From positions 1 to 10,836 of the forward strand of contig JABDRH010000133.1 of assembly GCA_013041835.1 (NCBI GenBank): a DNA stretch of 10,836 bases, given 5' to 3'. Within the stretch, counting starts at the first letter, position 1. Each line of letters opens with the position of its first letter. Origin of the DNA: Desulfatitalea sp. GTDB lineage: Bacteria > Desulfobacterota > Desulfobacteria > Desulfobacterales > Desulfosarcinaceae. The notes below the pieces were generated by a model. It saw only the letters and a list, made by a program, of their open reading frames with translations. It did no database searches and was not told where the DNA came from. The position numbers were made by a program, and so were the translations under genes. Of the stretch, positions 1 through 6,142 are shown piece by piece.

Positions 1-27
1 GTTGTTGGCATTCACCTTCATTGACAT
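1..27 (-). CDS. flgM: Probable anti-sigma-28 factor FlgM, first nine codons only (runs off window)
   Basis: Only the N-terminus MSMKVNANN is inside the window. The start is set by a strong Shine-Dalgarno AAGGAGG (40-34) six bases before the ATG at 27-25; a second ATG at 21-19 would be too far from it. FlgM binds and inhibits sigma-28 (FliA) until the hook-basal body is complete, then is exported. The identification rests on context: in many proteobacterial flagellar clusters flgM follows flgJ, it is commonly driven by a sigma-28 promoter, and such a promoter is visible upstream here. The short MKVN-type opening is compatible with FlgM but nine residues cannot prove homology. The alternative is another late gene such as flgN or flgK. 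Confidence 0.5.
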
Positions 28-33
28 TGAGGA

Positions 34-40
34 CCTCCTT
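34..40 (-). promoter_or_regulatory. Shine-Dalgarno site of the probable flgM
   Basis: AAGGAGG on the minus strand, six bases before the ATG at 27. The site is unusual because the overlapping ten bases GAGGTCCTCA (37-28) are perfectly complementary to TGAGGACCTC at 208-199 in the same transcript direction, so the ribosome site could be masked in long mRNAs reading through from flgJ. Confidence 0.75.
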
Positions 41-146
41 CGCCGGCCGATGGTGCTTTTCTAGCCGCATTGCCCTCCGCCTTCTGCGGTTCTGTTGGAA
101 TTTGCGTTTAGTTCGCACGGCCTACGACCGCCTTGGATCGTAAACC

Positions 147-186
147 AGTTCACTTGAAAGTGCTATCGGCCGCTGGCAAGTGAACT
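147..186. repeat. 10-bp perfect inverted repeat bracketing the sigma-28 -10 element
   Basis: On the plus strand AGTTCACTTG (147-156) is the exact reverse complement of CAAGTGAACT (177-186), with 20 bases between. The right arm covers the end of the -35 box and the start of the spacer of the minus-strand sigma-28 promoter; the left arm falls at the expected transcription start. It could be an operator for a dimeric regulator, or a hairpin in read-through RNA. There is no U-run after it, so it is not an ordinary intrinsic terminator. Confidence 0.6.
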
Positions 187-189
187 TTA
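163..189 (-). promoter_or_regulatory. Sigma-28 (FliA) promoter for flgM
   Basis: The minus strand reads TAAAG (189-185), 14 bases, then GCCGATAG (170-163). The enterobacterial FliA consensus is TAAAGTTT-N11-GCCGATAA, so this has the exact spacing, a perfect TAAAG and seven of eight -10 bases. Transcription should begin near 156, giving a leader of roughly 130 nt before the probable flgM start. The site lies in the gap between flgJ and flgM, where a class-3 promoter for the anti-sigma factor is expected. Confidence 0.8.
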
Positions 190-198
190 GAACTTTTT

Positions 199-208
199 GA
201 GGTCCTCA
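199..208 (-). promoter_or_regulatory. Putative anti-Shine-Dalgarno element for flgM in read-through transcripts
   Basis: TGAGGACCTC on the minus strand pairs perfectly with GAGGTCCTCA at 37-28, which contains most of the flgM ribosome-binding site. It lies upstream of the sigma-28 start (near 156), so only transcripts coming through flgJ would contain both halves. The complementarity is seen directly; the regulatory role is inference, and a local near-palindrome could arise by chance. Confidence 0.35.
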
Positions 209-274
209 CCTTTTTTTTTCGATCCCGCCTGTGGGCATAGGCCGCACGTGCAGGATACCGCTATTGCCGATGTC

Positions 275-604
275 TTATTCCGCCACGTCCAAAAGACCGG
301 CCATTTGCCGGTACAAAACGGGCGCCAGCCCGATGCCGCGTTGACTGGATATGGCTTTGGCCGTCTCGCTGTCCAGCATGGATGTATAGAGCCGCTCAGC
401 TTGGCCGCCGCCGAAAAGACCCTCCTGGGGAACTGTTTTGCGCATTTCCGACAGCATGTGGTTGATGAACAGCGATTCGAAATCCTTGCAGGCCTGATCC
501 AGCTTTTTCGACTCGGACGTATTTCCGGTCCCTTCACGCCGGGCGCTGAAAATCTGCGTTGTAAGCTGAGCTACCCTGCCGTTGGTATCGATGGGATCGC
601 CCAT
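275..604 (-). CDS. flgJ: Flagellar rod-binding protein FlgJ, N-terminal domain only
   Basis: A small protein (109-110 aa) corresponding to the FlgJ N-terminal rod-binding/rod-cap domain. The core reads as an acidic-aromatic segment DFESLFINHMLSEMRKT, followed by the GLFGGGQAERLY and ISSQRGIGLAPVLYRQM stretches characteristic of this domain. It assists assembly of the rod in the periplasm. The C-terminal muramidase domain found in enterobacterial FlgJ (about 310 aa) is absent, as is common in Desulfobacterota and alphaproteobacteria, so peptidoglycan cutting must be done by another enzyme. Two adjacent ATGs exist (607 and 604). GGAGG at 616-612 is four bases from the first and seven from the second, so 604 is preferred. 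The flgI stop TGA (606-604) overlaps both, indicating translational coupling. Confidence 0.88.
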   Translation of the reverse strand: MGDPIDTNGRVAQLTTQIFSARREGTGNTSESKKLDQACKDFESLFINHMLSEMRKTVPQEGLFGGGQAERLYTSMLDSETAKAISSQRGIGLAPVLYRQMAGLLDVAE

Positions 605-1743
605 CATATCACCTCCAGTTTGGCTTGCAAGGCGCCGGCCGCCTTGATGGCCTGAAATATGGCGATCAGATCACGCGGGGAGACACCCAGGGCATTCAGG
701 GCGTTGACCACGTCACCGATGCTGGCGCCGCCGCGCAGCAGCACCAATTGGTTTTTGCCCTCTTCCACGGAAAGATTAGTATCAGGCGTCACCACAGTCT
801 CACCATTGCTCAGTGCCCGCGGCTGAGAGACGTCGTATTTTTCCTTCACCACGATGCTCAAGTTGCCGTGGGCGATGGCAATGGTGGTGATACGCACGTT
901 TTCGCCCATCACCACGGTACCGGTGCGTTCATTGATCACCACGCGGGCCGCATTGTCCGGCATCACTTCCAGCCGCTCGATCATGGCCACCAATTCCACC
1001 AGATTACCGGCATAGGCGGCCGGAATCTTGACCTCCAGCGTGCCGGCATCGGCGGCCGAGGCGATAGGGTCGTAGAACAGGGCGTTGATGGCGTCGGTGA
1101 CCCGCGTGGCGGTGGTAAAGTCGGGACGCTGCAGGCTCAAGGTGAGCGAAGTGCGCGAATTGAAATCGGTCTGCAGGTCACGTTCCACGGTGACGCCACC
1201 GATGAGGCGCCCCACTGTGGGAAAATTCTTGACGATGCTGCTGCTGTTGCCCCCGGCGGCGAATCCACCGGTGTTCAACGGCCCCTGGGCCACAGCGTAA
1301 ATCTGCCCGTTTCCGGCCTTCAGCGGCGTCAGCATCAGTGTCCCGCCCTGCAAGTTCGAGGCGTCGCCGATCGAGCTGACGATGGCATCCAGGCGCATTC
1401 CCCCTTTGGCAAATGGCGGCAGATCGGCGGTGACCATGACGGCCGCCACATTTTTGACCTTGATATCGCCGGAGTTGACAGTAACGCCCATTTTTTCAAG
1501 CATGCTCACCATGGACTTGATGGTGAAGGCGGCCTTGTTGCCGTCGCCCGTGCCGTCCAGACCCACCACCAAACCGTAGCCCACAAGCTGGTTGCTGCGC
1601 ACGCCCTTGATGGAGGCAATGTCCTTGATGCGCACCGCATGCGCCGGCAATGGCCCCAGCGCGGCCAATACGATCGCCATCGCCACGGCAAGAGAAACCA
1701 TGCAACGGTGATTTGACATCATGGGTTTACTTAAAAAGGCCAT
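604..1743 (-). CDS. flgI: Flagellar P-ring protein FlgI
   Basis: Full-length FlgI (379 aa), which forms the periplasmic P ring around the rod at the peptidoglycan layer. The first 36 residues form a Sec signal peptide: basic N-region, hydrophobic core VSLAVAMAIVLAALG, and cleavage after AHA. The mature protein starts with the family hallmark VRIKDIASIKGVRSNQLVGYG followed by LVVGLDGTGD. Further family blocks are ATRVTDAIN, AARVVINERTGTVVMG near the C-terminal third, and the ending GDVVNALNALGVSPRDLIAIFQAIK. The ATG at 1743 overlaps the end of flgH by 13 nt, and the stop overlaps the flgJ start, so the three are tightly coupled. The ribosome site is weak (GGATCGAG); a later ATG at 1722 would have an even poorer one. 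Confidence 0.97.
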   Translation of the reverse strand: MAFLSKPMMSNHRCMVSLAVAMAIVLAALGPLPAHAVRIKDIASIKGVRSNQLVGYGLVVGLDGTGDGNKAAFTIKSMVSMLEKMGVTVNSGDIKVKNVAAVMVTADLPPFAKGGMRLDAIVSSIGDASNLQGGTLMLTPLKAGNGQIYAVAQGPLNTGGFAAGGNSSSIVKNFPTVGRLIGGVTVERDLQTDFNSRTSLTLSLQRPDFTTATRVTDAINALFYDPIASAADAGTLEVKIPAAYAGNLVELVAMIERLEVMPDNAARVVINERTGTVVMGENVRITTIAIAHGNLSIVVKEKYDVSQPRALSNGETVVTPDTNLSVEEGKNQLVLLRGGASIGDVVNALNALGVSPRDLIAIFQAIKAAGALQAKLEVI

Positions 1744-2501
1744 ACTCGATCCAATATCCGCGTCAGCCAGCCCGGTTTCTGGCGTTCGTTGATCACCCCC
1801 GAACCGCTGTAGGAAATCCGGGCATCGGCAATGTAGGTGGATTGGATCACATTGTCCGACGAGATGTCCCGGGGGCGGATGATGCCCGTGAGGGTCATCA
1901 TCAGGTTTTCTGCATTCACCCGCACTTCGCGGTTGCCCTGGATCACCAAGTTGCCGTTGCCCAGGATGTTTACCACGCTGGCCGTCATGTATGCATTCAG
2001 GTCCCCGCTGCGCTTGGTGGCGCCCGTGCCTTCAAACGTGCTGGACATGCTGCCGCCCACCCTGGAAAAAGGATTGAAAAAGGGCTGGTCCGCAGGGAAG
2101 CTCTTCTCGGCATTGAAAAAATGAGTGATGCCGGCGTCCAAACTCGACTCCCGGTCGGTGGTGGTGCTGGCCGAATTGGCCGCGCTGGAACTCTCCGTGA
2201 TGCGGATGGTGAGCAGGTCGCCCACGCGGCGCGCCTTGACATTGGCAAACATCTCGCCCAGGCCGCTGCGCTCATCCCACAACGAACCGTCCGTGGGAAC
2301 CGTGATACGCGCCGTCATGGTATCCGGTGGCGGGACCGCCATGGTCGATGATTCGACGGTGGCCTGCGGCGCGGGCGGCGCCGGTGCGGAGCTGGCACAG
2401 CCCCACACCATGGCGCACACCCACAAGACACCCACCGCCTTTATTATGAAGGTACTTCCTTTAGCCGAAAGAAATTGAAGGTACATGATGGATGTGATCA
2501 T
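1731..2501 (-). CDS. flgH: Flagellar L-ring lipoprotein FlgH
   Basis: FlgH forms the L ring in the outer membrane. The mature part shows the family pattern: SLWDE near the start, KARRVGDLLTIRITESSSA, repeated Ser/Thr/Ala segments, VVNILGNGNLVIQGNREVRVN, GIIRPRDISSDN, STYIADARISYSG, and GWLTRILDRVWPF at the C-terminus. A lipobox-like VWGC (Cys35 from the start used here) fits lipid attachment. The start is uncertain. An ATG at 2564 lies inside flgA and adds an unlikely N-terminal tail. The ATG at 2501 gives 256 aa and has a weak GA-rich ribosome site. The ATG at 2486 lacks one. A better Shine-Dalgarno AAGGAAG (2461-2455) precedes two AUA codons that would begin a compact lipoprotein signal. 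flgH follows flgA by about 34 nt. Confidence 0.95.
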   Translation of the reverse strand: MITSIMYLQFLSAKGSTFIIKAVGVLWVCAMVWGCASSAPAPPAPQATVESSTMAVPPPDTMTARITVPTDGSLWDERSGLGEMFANVKARRVGDLLTIRITESSSAANSASTTTDRESSLDAGITHFFNAEKSFPADQPFFNPFSRVGGSMSSTFEGTGATKRSGDLNAYMTASVVNILGNGNLVIQGNREVRVNAENLMMTLTGIIRPRDISSDNVIQSTYIADARISYSGSGVINERQKPGWLTRILDRVWPF

Positions 2502-2535
2502 TTTGCTTCTCGTTTCCAATCCGGATTCATCTTCA

Positions 2536-3513
2536 TTAAAACGCCACTTGCACGGTCTGTTCATCGACCACCGTGGCGTGAAATTTTCTTTTCGAACGCG
2601 GGTTCAACATGCGAACTACTTCTCCCCGGCCGCCATTCTCCTGGGCCACGGCGCGCGTGGTAACACGCAACACCTTGGATTCGGCCACGACCTGCACCAC
2701 ATCCCCCCGTCGGATCAAAGGCGGCATCTCCACCTGGTCGGTACGCAGCACACTGTTGACGGCAATGGCCCGATTGGCCCGGCGGCCCAGCACCTGATCC
2801 TTGCGAAGGATTGCGCTGACCGGCACCCGGGCCATGTTCATACGTTCCAGCTTGATATCCGCGGCGCTGATCGGCTGATTTCGGCCCAAGGGTTTGGCCG
2901 CGACGACCACATCCTGCCACACTTCGATATACGTGGGCACGACGGTGCTATCTACCGGACGGCCGTCCACCAGAATCGATACCTTGAAGGGCACCGACCC
3001 CAGCCAATCGGAATGCTTGGGCGGGCGAACCTTAAAGCCAACCTGGCCCGTCGGCAACGTATGTCCCTGGCTGTAGCGGATGGGCCGGATCTTCATCTGG
3101 TTCGGGCGCCATGGCGCCTGGGTCTGGATGAATTGCAACACGGCGATACGGATCTGCTCGCCGGTGACCGTGGCAAAACGGCGCACCACCTTCACCGGAC
3201 CGGCAGCCTGGAGGCTGAAGCGCGCAGGGTCGATGCGGTTGTTTTTCAACCGTGTCAGCACCTGGTGCGAATGAATGAAACCGGATTGTCCGGGCAACGG
3301 CGCTTGTTCCATCTCCACAGCGGCAAAAGCCTTATGCTGTTTAGGATCAGCCGCCCGGATATCGGCGATATCACCGAGGGTGATGGTGTCACCGTCCACC
3401 AGGACTTCTGACCGCAACATGATTTGAATAGGCGGCGCAGCAATGGCCGGCGTCCAGGCGAAAGCCGGCAGGAGAAGTAAAAAAAGCGTTTTAGCCATGC
3501 GGCGGACCACCAT
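2536..3513 (-). CDS. flgA: Flagellar P-ring assembly chaperone FlgA
   Basis: FlgA is the periplasmic chaperone needed for FlgI polymerisation into the P ring. A signal peptide is clear: basic start VVRRMAK, hydrophobic FLLLLPAFAW, and cleavage near AIAA (about residue 26). The C-terminal third is a SAF domain followed by the FlgA tail: KPLGRNQPISAADIKLERMN (about 206-225), a segment leading to LGRRANRAIAVNSVLR, then GDVVQVVAES and the final VRMLNPRSKRKFHATVVDE. At 325 aa it is longer than enterobacterial FlgA (about 220 aa), with the extra length in the N-terminal half. The start at 3513 is preceded by TAGGA eight bases upstream and lies nine bases after flgG; an ATG at 3498 is the alternative. 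Confidence 0.93.
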   Translation of the reverse strand: MVVRRMAKTLFLLLLPAFAWTPAIAAPPIQIMLRSEVLVDGDTITLGDIADIRAADPKQHKAFAAVEMEQAPLPGQSGFIHSHQVLTRLKNNRIDPARFSLQAAGPVKVVRRFATVTGEQIRIAVLQFIQTQAPWRPNQMKIRPIRYSQGHTLPTGQVGFKVRPPKHSDWLGSVPFKVSILVDGRPVDSTVVPTYIEVWQDVVVAAKPLGRNQPISAADIKLERMNMARVPVSAILRKDQVLGRRANRAIAVNSVLRTDQVEMPPLIRRGDVVQVVAESKVLRVTTRAVAQENGGRGEVVRMLNPRSKRKFHATVVDEQTVQVAF

Positions 3514-3522
3514 TTTCAGTTC

Positions 3523-4311
3523 CTACCGTTTGAGGTTGTTGGCCATCTGGAGCATTTCGTCGGCCGTTTGAATCGACTTGCTGTTGATTTCATAGGCACG
3601 CTGGGCCGTGATCATGTTGACCATCTCGTCCACGACGCTCACATTGGACAACTCCAGGTACCCCTGGGCAATCGTGCCATAGCCCTCCTCGCCCGGCGTA
3701 CCGGTGATGGGATCGCCCGAGGCGGCCGTCTGAACGAACAAGTTGCGGCCAATGCTCGACAGCCCCGAAGGATTGATAAAACGCGCCAACTGGACGTTAC
3801 CGATATCGGTGGGCACTGATTGACCCGCCTGCAGGATGGAAACCGTGCCGTCGGTGCCGATACTCACCGCCACCGTATCCACGGGAATGGTAATCTCCGG
3901 TTCCATCAAATGGCCGTCTGGCGTAACGATGCGGCCTTCGCTATCTATCTTGAAATTGCCGGCCCGGGAATAGGCCGGTTCACCATTGGGTTGGGTGATC
4001 TGAAAAAAGCCAACGCCTTCGATGGCCATGTCCAGTTCATTCTGGGTGTGCTGAAAGTCGCCCTGGGTGAAAAGTTTCTGAGTGGCCACGGTGCGCGTGC
4101 CATGGCCGATCTGAATACCCGTGGGCACCTGGTTGCCGCCGGCCGATGACGTGCCAGGAGGCCGCATCGTCTGATAGAGCAAATCCTGAAACTCCGCCCG
4201 GCTGCGCTTGAATCCGGCAGTGTTCACGTTCGACAAATTATTGGCGATGACATCGATATTGGAAGTCTGCGCCTGCATCCCGGTCGCCGCGCTCCAAAGA
4301 CTGCGGATCAT
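3523..4311 (-). CDS. flgG: Flagellar distal rod protein FlgG
   Basis: Complete distal rod protein (262 aa, the usual length is about 260). The N-terminal rod motif is intact: [15 protein letters not shown] followed by [20 protein letters not shown], characteristic of the flagellar axial family. The central D1 region has [20 protein letters not shown], and the C-terminus has [18 protein letters not shown] and [18 protein letters not shown], the second half of the coiled-coil axial domain. FlgG is distinguished from the paralogous FlgF by length, by the AEFQDLLYQ segment and by gene order. The start ATG at 4311 has a strong AGGAGG (4325-4320) eight bases upstream, 35 bases after flgF. Confidence 0.97.
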   Translation of the reverse strand: MIRSLWSAATGMQAQTSNIDVIANNLSNVNTAGFKRSRAEFQDLLYQTMRPPGTSSAGGNQVPTGIQIGHGTRTVATQKLFTQGDFQHTQNELDMAIEGVGFFQITQPNGEPAYSRAGNFKIDSEGRIVTPDGHLMEPEITIPVDTVAVSIGTDGTVSILQAGQSVPTDIGNVQLARFINPSGLSSIGRNLFVQTAASGDPITGTPGEEGYGTIAQGYLELSNVSVVDEMVNMITAQRAYEINSKSIQTADEMLQMANNLKR

Positions 4312-4346
4312 GATTCTATCCTCCTATTCATCGTATTCTTTACAGC

Positions 4347-5087
4347 TCAAACCGTCTTGCCCACATCACTGACCGCCTTGGCATTGGTGTCGTCCACGTG
4401 CCGGATAATGCGTTGATAGGTTTCAAAAATACGCAGGGTTTCGATGACATCGGTCATGGTCTTGATCGCGTTGACATTGGAAGTTTCCACAAATCCCTGA
4501 GCCATCAGGGCCTGTCCGTCCTCCAGCGATTGGCTTGCCACATCTTCGGGTGCGATGAAAACAGCGTCGCCCGCCTTACGCAGCGATTCCGTGTTGGGAA
4601 AATCCACCAGGCGGATGGCACCCACCGATTCATCGTCTACGTAGACATCGCCCTGCTCACCAATCTCAACACGGCTGCCGTCGATAGTAATAGGCCCGTT
4701 TTGTCCAAGCACAGGCCAGCCTTCAGCAGTGCTCAACACCCCCTGATCATTGATGGCAAAACTGCCGTTTCGCGTGTAGCGGGGACCATCCGGGCTCTGC
4801 ACTTCAAAAAACCCCTGGCCGACGATGGCGACATCCAAATCATTGCCGGTTTCAGCCAGGGCGCCGGGCGTAAAATCAGTACCAGCGCTCAAAGGAGGCG
4901 CATAAGACGTAATGCGTCCCGGTCCCAGTCCCTTCTGCGCTTCAGGTTGGACGGCGTTCACGCGGAAGACCGGCTGATCTGCCTTATAACCGGTGGTGTT
5001 AACGTTGGCCAGGTTATTGGACAACATGTCCAGACGCATTTGCTGCAACAACGCTCCCGCAGCGGCTTGATAGATGGTTCCACTCAT
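4347..5087 (-). CDS. flgF: Flagellar proximal rod protein FlgF
   Basis: Proximal rod protein (246 aa from the chosen start), first gene of the visible operon. The N-terminus MSGTIYQAAAGALLQQ followed by LDMLSNNLANVNTTGYKAD is the rod-family motif; the centre has DLDVAIVGQGFFEVQSPDG and YTRNGSFAIN; the C-terminus has GFVETSNVNAIKTMTDVIE and FETYQRIIRHVDDTNAKA. A longer reading from a TTG at 5114 is rejected because that codon lies in the sigma-54 promoter and the Shine-Dalgarno AAGGAG (5102-5097) serves the ATG at 5087. The N-terminal axial helices pair with the C-terminal ones in the assembled rod. Confidence 0.95.
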   Translation of the reverse strand: MSGTIYQAAAGALLQQMRLDMLSNNLANVNTTGYKADQPVFRVNAVQPEAQKGLGPGRITSYAPPLSAGTDFTPGALAETGNDLDVAIVGQGFFEVQSPDGPRYTRNGSFAINDQGVLSTAEGWPVLGQNGPITIDGSRVEIGEQGDVYVDDESVGAIRLVDFPNTESLRKAGDAVFIAPEDVASQSLEDGQALMAQGFVETSNVNAIKTMTDVIETLRIFETYQRIIRHVDDTNAKAVSDVGKTV

Positions 5088-5113
5088 GGTCGTCGTCTCC
5101 TTGACCGGTATCA

Positions 5114-5129
5114 AGCAACCACTATGCCA
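5114..5129 (-). promoter_or_regulatory. Sigma-54 (RpoN) promoter of the flgF operon
   Basis: The minus strand reads TGGCATAGTGGTTGCT, matching TGGCAY-R-N4-TTGCW at every fixed position, with GG and GC at the required spacing (-24/-12). Transcription should begin near 5103, one base upstream of the AAGGAG ribosome site, leaving a 16-nt leader before the flgF ATG at 5087. Sigma-54 control of hook-basal-body operons is well known in Vibrio, Pseudomonas, Campylobacter and Caulobacter. An AAA+ activator must act from upstream; I could not recognise its binding sites by eye. Confidence 0.88.
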
Positions 5130-5458
5130 CTCCGGACAAAGTATAATTCAATGTATTTCCAACTATTTAAAAACCCATACCACAAAAAGCGTCAAGAAGT
5201 CGGCAACTCTTGCCTATAATTAATAGGGGATTTTTGCCGGGTGGTCGGCGCTGACCGGATAGACACCCATGCGCCACATTGGCCTCTATTCAACCCCCAT
5301 TGCCTGAAAGCATGGCTTTCTCATCACCGGCATCATTGAAACAATCTGCCACTGGAACTGACCACCCCCTTGCCGCCTTTGTTCAGACCCGCCCATGGGT
5401 GTAGGTCATGAATGAATTGGATAAAAGTGCTCCGGTGTATCGAAAATACACGAACCAA
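5130..5458. other. Non-coding stretch between the flgF promoter and the cytochrome promoter
   Basis: About 330 bases with no plausible gene on either strand. It holds a short perfect hairpin GAAAGC-ATG-GCTTTC (5306-5320) without a following T-run, an 8-bp inverted pair GGGTGGTC (5239-5246) and GACCACCC (5360-5367) bracketing 113 bases, and a hairpin GTGTAT-CGAAA-ATACAC (5435-5451) eight bases upstream of the cytochrome -35 box. The part nearest flgF should contain the enhancer sites for its sigma-54 activator, but none stands out. I see no terminator, RNA gene or insertion sequence. Confidence 0.5.
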
Positions 5459-5487
5459 TTGAACTGTTTTCACCTTTGGGTTATAAG
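5459..5487 (+). promoter_or_regulatory. Sigma-70-type promoter for the dihaem cytochrome gene
   Basis: TTGAAC (5459-5464), a 17-base spacer and TATAAG (5482-5487) match the housekeeping consensus TTGACA-N17-TATAAT at four of six positions in the -35 box and five of six in the -10 box. The start of transcription would be near 5494, about 28 bases before the ATG. A small hairpin (5435-5451) just upstream of -35 may be an operator. Confidence 0.55.
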
Positions 5488-5521
5488 ACTCAATGCTAAC
5501 CTCTATTGATAGGCCATAAAA

Positions 5522-6142
5522 ATGAACAAAAAGACAAAACTCATTATGTTTTTGACGTTTATTCTTTTCCTTTTCAGCGGTGTACACTATTTGGCAATGG
5601 CTGATGACCACAAAGAAAAGAAATGGTATCAAAAAAAAGCAGATCATGACGACGACCACTCCCACAAGGATAAACACAGGAAAAGGAAACGCGAACGCAA
5701 TACAGATGATGAGCACCATGAAAACAATTTGAGACAAGTTAATAATCCGGTCTACAAAGAGGAATGCGGCGCCTGTCATTATGTATATCAGCCCGAACTA
5801 TTACCTTCAGCTTCTTGGGCTAAAATACTCGAAAGCCTTGATGATCATTTCGGTGATGCTGTCGAACTTGGTAATGATGAAAAGAAAGCAATTTTAGATT
5901 ATCTCATGACCCATAGTGCGGAAAAAAGCTCTTCGAAACGAGCAATTAAGATTATGCGCAGCTTGGGCAATCAGGTTCCATTGAGGATAACCGATATTGA
6001 CTATATTCGAAAGAAACATCATGAAATATCTTCGGATGTCCTAAAGCGTAAAAGCATTGGGTCACTTTCGAACTGTTCCGCTTGTCACACCACTGCTGAA
6101 AGCGGTATTTACGACGATGATGATGTAAGAATACCCCAGTGA
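5522..6142 (+). CDS. Exported dihaem cytochrome c (DHC family)
   Basis: A 206-aa periplasmic electron carrier. Residues 1-26 form a signal peptide with a KKTK start, a long hydrophobic core and AMA before the mature end. Residues 28-68 are a highly charged, low-complexity linker rich in His, Asp, Glu, Lys and Arg. Two haem-binding CxxCH motifs follow: CGACH (82-86), preceded by NPVYKEE and followed by YQPELLPSASW and HFGDAVEL, and CSACH (185-189) near the C-terminus, which ends DDDDVRIPQ. This layout matches the dihaem cytochrome c family typified by the Rhodobacter sphaeroides DHC. The gene is monocistronic, faces away from the flagellar operon, and is much richer in A+T than its neighbours (18 G/C in bases 5521-5580 against 37 in 3001-3060), which suggests recent transfer. 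The ribosome site is weak (TAGG). Its redox partner is unknown. Confidence 0.85.
   Translation: MNKKTKLIMFLTFILFLFSGVHYLAMADDHKEKKWYQKKADHDDDHSHKDKHRKRKRERNTDDEHHENNLRQVNNPVYKEECGACHYVYQPELLPSASWAKILESLDDHFGDAVELGNDEKKAILDYLMTHSAEKSSSKRAIKIMRSLGNQVPLRITDIDYIRKKHHEISSDVLKRKSIGSLSNCSACHTTAESGIYDDDDVRIPQ

Noticed and set aside
211..219. Run of nine T on the plus strand after flgJ, as a terminator
   Set aside because: In the direction of flagellar transcription this is an A-run, and no stable hairpin precedes it on the plus strand.
187..537. 116-codon open frame overlapping flgJ and running into the flgM promoter
   Set aside because: Out of frame with FlgJ, no homology recognised, and its end lies within the sigma-28 promoter.
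625..1716. 363-codon open frame on the plus strand opposite flgI
   Set aside because: It is antisense to a full-length FlgI, has a His/Gly/Asp-rich shadow composition, no ribosome site and no recognisable domain; it reflects GC-rich codon use.
2485..3411. 308-codon plus-strand open frame opposite flgA
   Set aside because: Antisense shadow of flgA without family motifs or a ribosome site.
5333..5779. 148-codon minus-strand open frame with hydrophobic stretches, across the cytochrome promoter and 5' end
   Set aside because: The apparent membrane segments are the antisense reading of the Lys/Asp/His-rich linker; it would run through the cytochrome promoter, and the plus-strand gene is well supported.
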